Source: Phenylobacterium sp. Root700 (GTDB taxonomy: Bacteria; Pseudomonadota; Alphaproteobacteria; Caulobacterales; Caulobacteraceae). From it: a DNA stretch of 64,000 bases. Below the pieces are notes generated by a model, which did not search any database, was not told the origin of the DNA, and saw only the letters and a list, made by a program, of their open reading frames with translations. Shown here one piece after another: positions 36,515 through 44,958 of the stretch. The stretch spans positions 79,795 through 143,794 of the forward strand of contig NZ_LMHT01000009.1 of assembly GCF_001429025.1 (NCBI RefSeq). Reading direction: 5' to 3'. Made by a program: the position numbers and the translations under genes. How positions within the stretch are numbered: the first letter of the stretch is position 1; each line of letters begins with the position of its first letter.

Positions 36515-36823
36515 ATGAACAAGACCCTCTTCGTCCTCGCCAGCGTCGCCGTCATCGCCTCGGCCACCTCCGCCGCCGCCGGCGGTTCGACCAAGGGGAC
36601 CGGTGGTCTCAACGGCGTCGCCCAGACCGGCCTCACGGCCGAGCGGGCCGGCGGATCCACCAAGGGTACGGGCGGCGTGAACGGCGTCTCGCAGGCGGGC
36701 CTCGCCACCGTCGGTCAGATCGACGCCTGTGCGTCCCGGAAGCCGTCCGTCTGCCCGTCGCGGACCAGCATGAAGGTGCTGTCGGTGGTGCTTCCGACCA
36801 AGGCCGACGCGGTCAGCCGCTAA
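36515..36823 (+). CDS. Small secreted protein with a Gly/Thr-rich tandem repeat
   Basis: A 102-residue protein with a signal peptide (MNKTLFVLASVAVIASATSAAA). The mature part begins with two copies of an 18-residue unit, GGSTKGTGGLNGVAQTGL (23-40) and GGSTKGTGGVNGVSQAGL (46-63). A C-terminal segment has two cysteines (C72, C80) that could form a disulfide. The repeat DNA has diverged at silent sites while the protein is kept. I recognise no family. Confidence 0.65.
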   Translation: MNKTLFVLASVAVIASATSAAAGGSTKGTGGLNGVAQTGLTAERAGGSTKGTGGVNGVSQAGLATVGQIDACASRKPSVCPSRTSMKVLSVVLPTKADAVSR

Positions 36824-36881
36824 GTCCAGGCGCGGCGTTCCAACGGGGCGCCGCGTTTTCCGCAAAGCCGGACCGCAAGCC

Positions 36882-37670
36882 ATGCTCCAGCGTCTCGCCT
36901 TCGCCGTCTGCATCGCCCTGGCGTTCGGGGTTCCGCCGGCCTTCGCGGCGATGCGGGTGCGTGAAACCAGGTTCGAGCTGACAACGCCGGAGGGACTGCG
37001 TCTGGGGTCGCAAGAGCTTGTCGGGGCGGTGATGGAGATCGGCGATTTCGACGGGACGGTCTTCACCGCCAGGTTGGACGGTGTCGAACCAGCCGCCGAG
37101 GACCCAACCATCCTGTTGCATCGCTTCGGCGTTCGCGACCGTGACGGCGATTGGAAGCCGATGTGCCAGGCCGACGGCTATGGCCGGCGCGCCGGCTTTC
37201 CGGTCTCCGGGCGCTGGGACGCGCAGGGCCGCTATGTGAAGGACGAGGGGAGTTGGTTCCTGGCCTGCACCTCCGGCTCGCAGGGCAAGTGCATCCTCTG
37301 GGGCTACAGTCCGTTCCGCCGCTCCGAAAGCGGTGCTGACCTCGCGCCGTTCTACCAGGCCTGCCAGCACATGGTGCGGGCCGACTATGAGGGCCAGGGC
37401 GCAGCCCACACCCGCAACGGCACCAGGATCGAGATGGGCGACGTCGCCGGGGTGATCACCGGCGCCTCCGACGGCGATCCCGCCTGGCGGTTCGAGGCGG
37501 GTTGGGGCCCTGACGGCGCAGTCTGTGTCGCCCGCACCCGTTGGGAGAACCTACTGCCGACCAAGGTGCTGCTGGAGTCGCGACCAGAGCTCGCCGCCTC
37601 GCCTTGCGACGAGGCCGAGGCCCGGCGGCGCGGGGCGCTGCTGCTTAACCGTTCGAAGCCGCCAAGTTGA
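36882..37670 (+). CDS. Secreted ADYC-domain-like protein
   Basis: A 262-residue exported protein with a signal peptide (MLQRLAFAVCIALAFGVPPAFA). It has several cysteines (QADGYG..., LACTSGSQGKCILWGY, YQACQHMVRADYEG) and a pattern fitting the uncharacterised ADYC domain family. The function is unknown. It lies 58 bases after the tandem-repeat secreted protein on the same strand; its stop is close to the operator upstream of the first diiron gene. Confidence 0.65.
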   Translation: MLQRLAFAVCIALAFGVPPAFAAMRVRETRFELTTPEGLRLGSQELVGAVMEIGDFDGTVFTARLDGVEPAAEDPTILLHRFGVRDRDGDWKPMCQADGYGRRAGFPVSGRWDAQGRYVKDEGSWFLACTSGSQGKCILWGYSPFRRSESGADLAPFYQACQHMVRADYEGQGAAHTRNGTRIEMGDVAGVITGASDGDPAWRFEAGWGPDGAVCVARTRWENLLPTKVLLESRPELAASPCDEAEARRRGALLLNRSKPPS

Positions 37671-37684
37671 CGCCTGTCCAAAGA

Positions 37685-37698
37685 TGACGCCCCCGTCA
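37685..37698. promoter_or_regulatory. Candidate operator TGACGCCCCCGTCA before diiron gene 1
   Basis: Inverted repeat TGACG-N4-CGTCA followed by TTTTTC and TTGACT (37705-37710, a possible -35), 91 bases before the ATG at 37790. The same element occurs before the other two diiron genes and the ferredoxin reductase gene. Confidence 0.65.
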
Positions 37699-37789
37699 TT
37701 TTTCTTGACTGATCATTGTTCTGTTGAAAGGGTGACGGCCACGAGGAAGCAGCGGGTGCACAACCGCGCCCTGTCGAGGAGGACGACCC

Positions 37790-38920
37790 ATGGCCGCCGA
37801 CGGCAACATCACCAAAGACATCATCTATGAGGCCGTGGCGCCGGACGACTTCGAGTCCATGCTTGACCTCGACCGCTACAACAACCGCTCGACCGCCTTC
37901 GACAAGATCATCTCGGCCACCCACGACCATTTCTGGGATCCGCTCGACAAGAAGTACATCGACTTCGACGAGCCCTTCGACATGGAAAACGAGATGCTCC
38001 TCCCCGAGGAGATGATCATCTCGCTGTCGACCGACTATGTGTCGAACCACCTCAGCGACTGGAAGACCCGCGTCCGTTTCGCCAATCAGTCGGCGCTGCG
38101 TTCGTTCTCTTCGATCCTGCATGGCGAACAGGGCGCGCTGAACCTGTCGGCCAGCCTGTGCCATGTGCTGCTGGACCAGGGCGCGCAGGAATACGCCGCC
38201 AACCAGACCCGTGAAGAAGCCCGGCACGTCACCGCCTTCGCCAAGTACATCAAGGCCCGTTGGGGCCGGCCGGTGGAATGTGGCCCGACGCTCAAGGCCC
38301 TGCTGATCGACATCATCGGCAGCCCTGAGGTCTACAAGAAGATCATCGGCATGCAGATGCTGGTGGAAGGCCTGGCCATGGGCGCCTTCGCCACCTTCTT
38401 CAACAACATCCGCGATCCGCTCGGCAAGAAGCTGATGCAGCTGGTGATGACCGACGAGGCCTTCCACCACAAGTTCGGGAAGATCTGGGCCGACCGGACC
38501 ATCCCCAAGCTGTCGGAGGCCGAGCACGAAATCATCGAGACCTGGGCGGCTCACTGCTTCCAGACCCTGCTGTTCAACCTGGTGGCCCCCACCCAGCAGC
38601 GCGACCTCTATGAGGAATTCGGCCTCGACCCGGACCGGGTGATCGCCGAGATGGCGGCGAACATGAACGACGAAACCCGCCGCGAGAACATGAAGGAGCA
38701 GTCCAACATCTTCCGCGTGCTGGTGAAGACCCTGCTCAACGCCGGCATCATCACCGACCGGACCCGGGCCTTCTACGCCACCTATGTGGACATGGAGGAG
38801 CTGAAGGCCGAAGGCGACAAGATGATCGGCGACGACATCGCCGAGGAGGGCATCAAGTACCTCCAGGAAATCAACTTCAAGGACCGCATCGGCCAGGCGA
38901 TCTCGATCGCCGCCGAGTAG
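37790..38920 (+). CDS. Ferritin-like diiron protein, copy 1
   Basis: A 376-residue, largely helical cytoplasmic protein. A full carboxylate diiron ligand set is visible: E113 (ILHGEQGAL), E143 and H146 (REEARH), E193 (MLVEGLAMG), E223 and H226 (TDEAFHH). The 30-residue spacings match the E...ExxH pairs of bacterial multicomponent monooxygenase hydroxylases and the acyl-ACP desaturase/R2 superfamily. I do not recognise a characterised family. GAGGAGG precedes the ATG. It is the first of three tandem paralogues, each with its own upstream operator and probable terminator. An oxygenase or desaturase role is inferred from the ligands. Confidence 0.75.
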   Translation: MAADGNITKDIIYEAVAPDDFESMLDLDRYNNRSTAFDKIISATHDHFWDPLDKKYIDFDEPFDMENEMLLPEEMIISLSTDYVSNHLSDWKTRVRFANQSALRSFSSILHGEQGALNLSASLCHVLLDQGAQEYAANQTREEARHVTAFAKYIKARWGRPVECGPTLKALLIDIIGSPEVYKKIIGMQMLVEGLAMGAFATFFNNIRDPLGKKLMQLVMTDEAFHHKFGKIWADRTIPKLSEAEHEIIETWAAHCFQTLLFNLVAPTQQRDLYEEFGLDPDRVIAEMAANMNDETRRENMKEQSNIFRVLVKTLLNAGIITDRTRAFYATYVDMEELKAEGDKMIGDDIAEEGIKYLQEINFKDRIGQAISIAAE

Positions 38921-38955
38921 GACCACCGCTCATCCCGGTGAAAGCCGGGACCCAG

Positions 38956-38987
38956 GCGGCGCTTCAGCTTGCTGGAGCGCCGCTTTT
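38956..38987 (+). terminator. Probable rho-independent terminator after diiron gene 1
   Basis: A 12-base stem, GCGGCGCTTCAG (38956-38967) with CTGGAGCGCCGC (38972-38983), has one G-T pair and a CTTG loop, followed by TTTT. A GCTCATCCCGG repeat fragment lies just before it (38929-38939). Confidence 0.65.
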
Positions 38988-39060
38988 CGTTTGGCGGCTC
39001 CGCTTCGGCCCGGGCTTTCGCCGGCGCGAGCGGGTGAGTTATCGCCGTTCATTACAAATT

Positions 39061-39074
39061 TGACGGGGTCGTCA
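39061..39074. promoter_or_regulatory. Candidate operator TGACGGGGTCGTCA before diiron gene 2
   Basis: Inverted repeat TGACG-N4-CGTCA followed by TTTTTCT and TTGACC (39082-39087), 67 bases before the ATG at 39142. This is the same layout as copy 1. Confidence 0.65.
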
Positions 39075-39141
39075 TTTTTCTTTGACCCCCTGGCGTAACG
39101 GTGTTGGAGTTTCGCAAAGCTCGGAACATCGGAGACCTGCC

Positions 39142-40272
39142 ATGTCTGCTGACGGCAACATCACCAAGGACCTGATCTACGACGCGGTGGCGCCGGACGA
39201 CTTTGAGTCCATGCTGGACCTCGACCGCTACAACAACCGCTCGACCGCCTTCGATAAGATCATCTCGGCGACCCACGACCATTTCTGGGATCCGCTGGAC
39301 CCGAAGTATATCGACTACTCGGCCCCTTGGGACATGGCGACCCAGCCGCTGGTCGGCGAGGAGTTGGTCGCGGCCCTGCAGACCGACTACGTCAAGGACA
39401 AGCTCAACACCCCCGAGCTGCGCGCTCAGTTCGTGAACAAGTCGCTGCTCTATTCCTTCTCCTCGATCCTGCACGGCGAGCAGGGGGCGTTGAACCTCTC
39501 GGCCAGCCTCTGCCACGTGCTGCTGGACCAGGGCGCGCAGGAATACGCCGCCAACCAGACCCGCGAGGAAGCCCGTCACGTCACGGCCTTCGCCAAGTAC
39601 ATCAAGGCCCGCTGGGGCCGGCCGATCGAATGCTCCAAGGTCCTGCAGGACCTGCTGGTCGACATCATCGCCAGCCCGGAGGTCTATAAGAAGATCATCG
39701 GCATGCAGATGCTGGTCGAGGGGCTGGCCATGGGCGCCTTCGCCACCTTCTATCAGAAGCTCAACGACCCGCTGGGGCGTCAACTGATGCAGCTGGTGAT
39801 GACCGACGAGGCCTTCCACCACAAGTTCGGGAAAATCTGGGCTGACCGGACCATTCCCAAGCTCTCGGAGGCCGAGCACCAGATTGTCGAGGACTGGGCC
39901 GCCCACTGCTTCCAGGCGGTGCTGTTCAACCTGGTCTCGCCCTCGGAACAGGTCGCCCTCTACGCCGAGTTCGATCTCGATCCGGCCAGGGTCCTGGAGG
40001 AGATCCAGCTGATCGCCACCGACGAGGCCCGCCGCCAGGACATGAAGGAGGCGAGCAACATCTTCCGGGTGTTGATCAAGACCCTGCTCAACGCCGGCAT
40101 CATCACCGACCGCACCCGCGCCTTCTACGGCATGTATGTCGACATGGAGGAGCTGAAGGCCGAAGGCGACAAGATGGTCGGCGACGACATCGCCGAGGAG
40201 GGGATCAAGTACCTCCAGAAGATCAACTTCAAGGACCGCGTCGCGGCCAATGTCTCGATCGCGGCCGAGTAG
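39142..40272 (+). CDS. Ferritin-like diiron protein, copy 2
   Basis: A 376-residue paralogue of copy 1 with the same ligands at the same positions (E113, E143/H146, E193, E223/H226). A block of 56 residues around the first ligand pair (106-161) is identical in all three copies, although their DNA differs at silent sites. The regions that vary are about residues 57-105, 163-175, 201-207 and 265-300, where a substrate pocket or partner surface could lie. The ATG at 39142 has GGAGA upstream and gives MSADGNITKDLIYDAV. Confidence 0.75.
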   Translation: MSADGNITKDLIYDAVAPDDFESMLDLDRYNNRSTAFDKIISATHDHFWDPLDPKYIDYSAPWDMATQPLVGEELVAALQTDYVKDKLNTPELRAQFVNKSLLYSFSSILHGEQGALNLSASLCHVLLDQGAQEYAANQTREEARHVTAFAKYIKARWGRPIECSKVLQDLLVDIIASPEVYKKIIGMQMLVEGLAMGAFATFYQKLNDPLGRQLMQLVMTDEAFHHKFGKIWADRTIPKLSEAEHQIVEDWAAHCFQAVLFNLVSPSEQVALYAEFDLDPARVLEEIQLIATDEARRQDMKEASNIFRVLIKTLLNAGIITDRTRAFYGMYVDMEELKAEGDKMVGDDIAEEGIKYLQKINFKDRVAANVSIAAE

Positions 40273-40284
40273 GCTGCATCAAAC

Positions 40285-40316
40285 CCGCTCATTCCGGCTT
40301 TCGCCGGGATGAGCGG
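40285..40316 (+). terminator. Palindrome after diiron gene 2, possible terminator
   Basis: A 14-base stem, CCGCTCATTCCGGC (40285-40298) with GCCGGGATGAGCGG (40303-40316), has one G-T pair and a TTTC loop. No T tract follows. Its sequence belongs with the dispersed GTCATCC/GCTCATCC intergenic palindromes. Confidence 0.5.
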
Positions 40317-40352
40317 AGTGATCGGGCCGCCATCCAAACAAAGTTCGAATAC

Positions 40353-40366
40353 TGACGCTGGTGTCA
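40353..40366. promoter_or_regulatory. Candidate operator TGACGCTGGTGTCA before diiron gene 3
   Basis: Inverted repeat TGACG-N4-TGTCA (one mismatch from perfect symmetry), followed by ATTTCT and TTGACG (40373-40378), 93 bases before the ATG at 40460. This is the same layout as copies 1 and 2. Confidence 0.6.
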
Positions 40367-40459
40367 ATTTCTTTGACGAGAACCCGGTTCGGCGCGATCC
40401 TTCCACATATTCAAGCGCCTGCTGACGATGGGCGGCCGATATTTCGCGGAGGATTCCCG

Positions 40460-41587
40460 ATGGCTGACGGCAACATCACCAAGCACGTCATGTATGGCGC
40501 GGTGGCGCCGGACGACTTTGAGTCCATGCTCGATCTCGACCGCTACAACGCGCGCTCGACCGCCTTCGACAAGATCATCTCGGCCACTCACGACCACTTC
40601 TGGGATCCGCTCGACAAGAAGTACATCGACTTCGACGAGCCGTTCGACATCGAGAATGTCGCGATGATCCCGGAGGAGCTGAGCCCGGTCCTGAAGCTGC
40701 CCTATGTGGCCCAGACCCTGACCGACCCGAGGCAGCGCATCGCCTTCATCAACCACATGCAGCTGTGGAACTTCTCTTCGATCCTGCATGGCGAGCAGGG
40801 CGCGTTGAACCTCTCGGCCTCGCTCTGCCACGTCCTGCTGGACCAGGGCGCGCAGGAATACGCCGCCAACCAGACCCGCGAGGAGGCGCGCCACGTCACC
40901 GCCTTCGCCAAGTACATCAAGGCCCGCTGGGGCCGACCCGTGGAGTGCGGCGCGGCGCTGAAGGCGTTGCTGGTCGAGATCATCGAGGCGCCGGAGGTCT
41001 ATAAAAAGATCATCGGCATGCAGATGCTGGTCGAGGGGCTGGCCATGGGCGCCTTCGCCAACGGCTACAAGCACAACCGCGACCCGCTGGCCAAGAAGCT
41101 GTTCCAGCTGGTGATGACCGACGAGGCCTTCCACCACAAGTTCGGGAAGATCTGGGCCGATCGCACGGTGCCGGAGATGAGCCAGGCCGAGCGCGACATC
41201 ATGGAGGACTGGGCCGCCCACTGCGCCCAGTCGCTGCTGTTCAACCAGGGCTCGCCCACCCAGCAGCAGGCGATCTATTCGCGGTTCGGTCTCGATCCGG
41301 AGCGGGTGGTCGCCGACATCATGGAGCGGCGGAAGTCACGCGATCCGAACCGCAAGATGCGCGGCGAGACCAATATCTTCCGGGTGCTCATCAAGACCCT
41401 GCTGAACGCGGGCCTGATCACCGAGCGGACGCGGGGCTTCTACGCCATCTATGTCGACATGGATGAGCTGGCGGCGGAGGGCGAGCGGATGGTCGGCGAC
41501 GACATCGCCGAGGACGGGATCCGCTATCTGCAGGAGATAAATTTCAAGGACCGATCGTCGCGGCAGGTTTCGATCGCCGCCGAATAG
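40460..41587 (+). CDS. Ferritin-like diiron protein, copy 3
   Basis: A 375-residue paralogue with the ligand set E112, E142/H145, E192 and E222/H225, all intact. It is the most divergent copy, especially at residues 65-104 and in the C-terminal third (ERRKSRDPNRKMRGETN), and it has the bulkier segment FANGYKHNRD after the third ligand helix. The ATG at 40460 has GGAGGA upstream. A hairpin follows at 41615. Retention of all ligands in three diverged copies suggests different substrates rather than simple dosage. Confidence 0.75.
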   Translation: MADGNITKHVMYGAVAPDDFESMLDLDRYNARSTAFDKIISATHDHFWDPLDKKYIDFDEPFDIENVAMIPEELSPVLKLPYVAQTLTDPRQRIAFINHMQLWNFSSILHGEQGALNLSASLCHVLLDQGAQEYAANQTREEARHVTAFAKYIKARWGRPVECGAALKALLVEIIEAPEVYKKIIGMQMLVEGLAMGAFANGYKHNRDPLAKKLFQLVMTDEAFHHKFGKIWADRTVPEMSQAERDIMEDWAAHCAQSLLFNQGSPTQQQAIYSRFGLDPERVVADIMERRKSRDPNRKMRGETNIFRVLIKTLLNAGLITERTRGFYAIYVDMDELAAEGERMVGDDIAEDGIRYLQEINFKDRSSRQVSIAAE

Positions 41588-41614
41588 CCCCATTTTATTC
41601 CGATCCCGTTCATG

Positions 41615-41646
41615 TGCCCACGGGTAGCTCCCGTGGGCATCTTCAA
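41615..41646 (+). terminator. Probable terminator hairpin after diiron gene 3
   Basis: A perfect 10-base stem, TGCCCACGGG (41615-41624) with CCCGTGGGCA (41630-41639), has a TAGCT loop and only a weak T-rich tail (TCTTCAATTCT). Confidence 0.6.
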
Positions 41647-41675
41647 TTCTGGCGACAGCAACCTTCGTTTCGACC

Positions 41676-42203
41676 ATGCGCACACTGGCCACCGCTATTC
41701 TCGCCGCCGCCGCCGTTCTCACGGCGGCTCCCGCTATGGCGGCGCCGACCGCGCCGACCCAGCGGATCGAGCTCAGCAAGATGATGGGCCGCTGGTACGA
41801 GGTGGCGCGCCTGCCCAACAAGATCCAGACCGGCTGCCAAGGCGGGACCTCCGACTGGCAGAAGACCGGCGAGGGCTATGCGGTGATCCAGGCCTGTCAC
41901 AAGGGCTCGCTCGCCGCGCCGGTGACGGAATGGAAGGCGCGAGCCAAGGTCCTGGACGGCTCGACCAACGCCAAGCTGCAGATGACCTTCTTCAACGGCC
42001 TGGTCCGCCAGGAATACTGGGTGCTGGAGCACCGCCCCGACCAGGGCTGGCTGATCCTGGGCACCCCCGGCGGGCGCTCGATGTGGCTGATGTCCCAGCG
42101 TCCGACCTTGTCGGCCGCGGTGAAGGCCCAGGCCATCGCCCGTGTGAAGCAACTCGGCTACGACGTCAGCCGCCTGGAATTCCCACAACCGGCCAGGAAC
42201 TGA
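41676..42203 (+). CDS. Lipocalin family protein (Blc-like)
   Basis: A 175-residue exported protein with a signal peptide (MRTLATAILAAAAVLTAAPAMA). The lipocalin signature MMGRWYEVARLPN is at about residues 36-48, followed by beta strands and a C-terminal segment with the helix AAVKAQAIARVKQLGYDVSRL. No lipobox is seen, so it is probably a soluble periplasmic protein rather than a lipoprotein. Bacterial lipocalins of this type bind fatty acids or lysophospholipids. It follows the diiron genes after a hairpin. Confidence 0.87.
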   Translation: MRTLATAILAAAAVLTAAPAMAAPTAPTQRIELSKMMGRWYEVARLPNKIQTGCQGGTSDWQKTGEGYAVIQACHKGSLAAPVTEWKARAKVLDGSTNAKLQMTFFNGLVRQEYWVLEHRPDQGWLILGTPGGRSMWLMSQRPTLSAAVKAQAIARVKQLGYDVSRLEFPQPARN

Positions 42204-42237
42204 GGCCAGGGCCTGCGGTTTCGGCCTCTTGCCTCCT

Positions 42238-42252
42238 GAACGAAACCGGAAC
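42238..42252. promoter_or_regulatory. LexA (SOS) box before mmcB
   Basis: GAAC (42238-42241), seven bases, GAAC (42249-42252), which reads GTTC-N7-GTTC on the other strand. This is the alphaproteobacterial LexA-binding direct repeat, ending 11 bases before the mmcB start. Confidence 0.82.
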
Positions 42253-42263
42253 ATGGTTTCGGC

Positions 42264-42719
42264 ATGGACGTCACCATCGTCACGGTCAGCCGACCGGAAA
42301 TCACCACCAACGTCACGCGCGGCGCGGCCCGGCTGCTGACGGACCTTGGCTATGCGCCGTTGGCCGAGGTGACCCTGCCCAATGGACGGCGCGCCGACCT
42401 GATGGCGCTGGGGCGCAAGGGCGAAATCGCCATCGTCGAGGTGAAGTCCAGCCTGGAAGACTTCCGCGTGGATCGGAAGTGGCATGAATACCTGCCCTAT
42501 TGCGACAGCTTCGCCTTCGCCGTGGCCCCGGAATTCCCGCGTGAGATCTTGCCCGACGAGCCCGGCCTGATGATCTGCGACGGGTTCGGCGGGGCGGTGC
42601 TGCGCGATCCGCCGCTGACGCCCCTGGCGCCGGCGCGGCGCAAGGCCCTGACCATCGCGTTTGGACGCATGGCGGCGATGCGTGCGGCCGGTGTCCTGGT
42701 GACGCAACTGGAGGGGTAG
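42264..42719 (+). CDS. mmcB: MmcB family DNA repair protein
   Basis: A 151-residue protein with a PD-(D/E)xK nuclease-like core: RRADLMALGRKGEIAIVEVKSS (Asp about residue 49, ExK about 60-62). It matches the MmcB family, linked to mitomycin C damage tolerance in Caulobacter. A LexA box overlaps its promoter region, consistent with SOS induction. It converges on regA across a palindromic repeat. Confidence 0.88.
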   Translation: MDVTIVTVSRPEITTNVTRGAARLLTDLGYAPLAEVTLPNGRRADLMALGRKGEIAIVEVKSSLEDFRVDRKWHEYLPYCDSFAFAVAPEFPREILPDEPGLMICDGFGGAVLRDPPLTPLAPARRKALTIAFGRMAAMRAAGVLVTQLEG

Positions 42720-42734
42720 AACCCTACCCAACTT

Positions 42735-42846
42735 GGTTCGTCATCCTCGGGCTTGTCCCGGGGATCCATACGCACGGAACCTCGCAGGAAAGTCCCGCAC
42801 GCGGAGTCTATGGGTGGCCGGCGCAAGCGGCCGGCCATGACGAACC
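42735..42846. repeat. REP-like palindromic element between mmcB and regA
   Basis: The outer arms GGTTCGTCAT (42735-42744) and ATGACGAACC (42837-42846) are perfect inverted copies. Inside are CCTCGGGCTTGTCCCGGGG and a GGCCGGC/GCCGGCC hairpin near 42816-42837. The start (CGTCATCCTCGGG) matches the element at 29166. It lies between convergent genes and may terminate both. Confidence 0.65.
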
Positions 42847-42852
42847 GGGGAG

Positions 42853-43410
42853 TTACCGCGGCGCCCGCTTGGCCAGGATCCGTTGCAGGGTCCGGCGGTG
42901 CATGTTCAGGCGCCGGGCGGTCTCCGAGACGTTGTGGCCGCAGAGCTCATAGACCCGCTGGATGTGTTCCCACCGCACGCGGTCGGCGCTCATCGGGTTT
43001 TCCGGCGGGGCCGGGACCTCGTCCTTGCGGGCGAGCAGGGCGCGGGCGACGTCGTCGGCGTCGGCGGGTTTGGAAAGATAGTCGATGGCGCCGGACTTCA
43101 CCGCGGCGACCGCCGTGGCGATGTTCCCGTAGCCGGTCAGCATGATCACCTTGGCGTCGGGCCGGGCCTCGCGGACGGCTTCCACCACCTTGAGGCCGGT
43201 GCCGTCCTCCAGCCGCATGTCGAGCACGGCGTAGGCGGGAGGGTGGGCTTTCACGGCGGCCAGGGCTTCGCCGACGCTGCCGACCAGCGTGGGTTCGAAC
43301 CCACGTTGCTCCAGGGCTCTGCCGAGCCGGGTGCGCAACGGGGCGTCGTCATCTAGGACAAGCAAGCTTTTGTCCGGCAGGGCGGCGATATCGGCGGAGA
43401 GATCGGTCAT
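42853..43410 (-). CDS. regA: Redox response regulator RegA/ActR/PrrA type
   Basis: A 185-residue response regulator with a receiver domain (acidic pocket LVLDDDAPLR, phospho-acceptor D64 in AVLDMRLEDG, Lys in YLSKPADADD) and a short Fis-type HTH at the C-terminus (CGHNVSETARRLNMHRRTLQRIL). This two-domain form without an ATPase domain is typical of RegA. The ATG at 43410 gives MTDLSADIAAL. It follows regB by 81 bases on the same strand. Confidence 0.9.
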   Translation of the reverse strand: MTDLSADIAALPDKSLLVLDDDAPLRTRLGRALEQRGFEPTLVGSVGEALAAVKAHPPAYAVLDMRLEDGTGLKVVEAVREARPDAKVIMLTGYGNIATAVAAVKSGAIDYLSKPADADDVARALLARKDEVPAPPENPMSADRVRWEHIQRVYELCGHNVSETARRLNMHRRTLQRILAKRAPR

Positions 43411-43491
43411 TCGCAATCTCCGATAGGGGCGTTTCGCAGTAACGCCTCCTGCGGCATCATGTCGCTGCTTGCGGCCGATCCGCAAGTGTCT

Positions 43492-44904
43492 TCACGCGTG
43501 CCCGTTCGCATCCTTCACTTCGATGCGCTTGCGCGGCCAGCGGGCCGCGACGACGGCGCCGCGCGGCCTCCCGTTCTGGAAAGTCACAACAGCCCCGGTC
43601 CGTTCCAGCAGAGTCTTGGCGATAAAGAAGCCCAGACCCATGCCGACATGGCCGGTTCGCCCGCCTGCGACGCCCGCGCGGCTGGTCACATAGGGCTCGC
43701 CCAGCTTGGCCAGCACCTCCGGCGCGAAGCCAGGGCCGTCGTCGCGAACCTCGATCCCGACGCTTTCGGTGTCGAACCTGACGGTGACCAGCACCTCGGA
43801 GGCGGCGAAGTCGACGGCGTTCTCGATGAACGAGGTCATGGCGTGCAGAACCTCCGGCATCCGCCAGATGTCGGGGGCGGCGACGCCCGGGGCGCCGGAG
43901 ACGATGGCCTCGACCCGCACGCCCTTCACCTCGGCGTGGGGTTCGATCACCTCGTGGACCAGTTGCAGCAGGCTCATCCGCTCGTGGATCTCGTCGGAGG
44001 CCGCGGCCGGGGCGTCGGTCAGCCGGCGCAGGATCTCGCGGCAGCGCTCCGACTGGGCGATCAGCAGGTCGGCGTCCTCCTTGACGCTGGCGGTCGGGGC
44101 CTCGCGCGCCAGCTCCTTGGCGACGATGGAGATGGTGGCCAGCGGCGTGCCCAGTTCATGGGCGGCGGCGGCGGCCAGCGCGCCCAGGGCCGACAGCCGT
44201 TGCTCGCGCGCCAACACCGCCTGGGTCACGTCCAGCGCCAGCGCCATGCGGGAGGATTCCTCGGCCGCCTGCCGCACCGTGCCGGTGATGACGATGATGC
44301 CGGCGATGTTGGCGACCGCGCAGCCGATCATGAAGGTCAATGGCGGGGCGAAGCCCATCGCTCCCATGGCCGGCAGCGGCAGGTGAACGAAGGCCAGCAG
44401 GATCGAGACGGCGATTGACGCCGCCGCCAGTACGGTCACCGACCGGGCCGTCAGGGTGGCGGCCGCCAGGGTCACCGGCGCCAGTAGCATCAGGATGAAC
44501 GGATTGGCGGTGCCGCCGGTCAGGAACAGCAGCACCGAGATCTGGCCAAGGTCGAACCCCAGCTGTGCCACCGCCTCCCAGCCGCTGATCAGCCGCTGGC
44601 CCGGCGAGGCGACGCCGGTCAGCAGATTGACCCAGGCCGAGGCCCCGATCACCGCGAAACACAGGGCGTAGGGCGCGTCGAAGCCCAGGATCAGGCCGGC
44701 GGCCAGGAACACCAGCGCCTCGCCGGCGATGATCATCCACCGTAAGGTCACCAGGGTGCGCAGCCGCAGCCGCCCGCTGCGTTCGCTCACGCCGTCCCAG
44801 CCGGCGACACCCCAATCGGCGACGCCTTGCATGCGCTCGGGGCTTTGCCTATCGAGACCGGGCGACGGTTTCGCCGGCGACGGGTTCCTCAGGGAGGCCA
44901 TCAT
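43492..44904 (-). CDS. regB: Redox sensor histidine kinase RegB/PrrB type
   Basis: A 470-residue kinase with six predicted membrane helices (about residues 50-210) and the quinone-sensing motif GGTANPF (130-136). The H-box is AAAAAHELGTPLATI (H249), and C288 in SERCREIL sits where RegB has its redox-active cysteine. The ATP domain has ENAVDFA, DDGPGF and GMGLGFFIAKTLL. It controls RegA according to respiratory redox state. The start is an ATG pair at 44904/44901; upstream frame is shadow. It is divergent from senC by 54 bases. Confidence 0.9.
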   Translation of the reverse strand: MMASLRNPSPAKPSPGLDRQSPERMQGVADWGVAGWDGVSERSGRLRLRTLVTLRWMIIAGEALVFLAAGLILGFDAPYALCFAVIGASAWVNLLTGVASPGQRLISGWEAVAQLGFDLGQISVLLFLTGGTANPFILMLLAPVTLAAATLTARSVTVLAAASIAVSILLAFVHLPLPAMGAMGFAPPLTFMIGCAVANIAGIIVITGTVRQAAEESSRMALALDVTQAVLAREQRLSALGALAAAAAHELGTPLATISIVAKELAREAPTASVKEDADLLIAQSERCREILRRLTDAPAAASDEIHERMSLLQLVHEVIEPHAEVKGVRVEAIVSGAPGVAAPDIWRMPEVLHAMTSFIENAVDFAASEVLVTVRFDTESVGIEVRDDGPGFAPEVLAKLGEPYVTSRAGVAGGRTGHVGMGLGFFIAKTLLERTGAVVTFQNGRPRGAVVAARWPRKRIEVKDANGHA

Positions 44905-44958
44905 CCGGCGAGCATCGCGCCTAACGCCGCGCCTGACGAGCCCAAAGGTTGTTTTCCC

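Noticed and set aside
35380..42700. A genomic island or prophage in the accessory stretch
   Set aside because: No integrase, tRNA, direct repeats or composition shift by eye; codon use looks like that of the neighbours.
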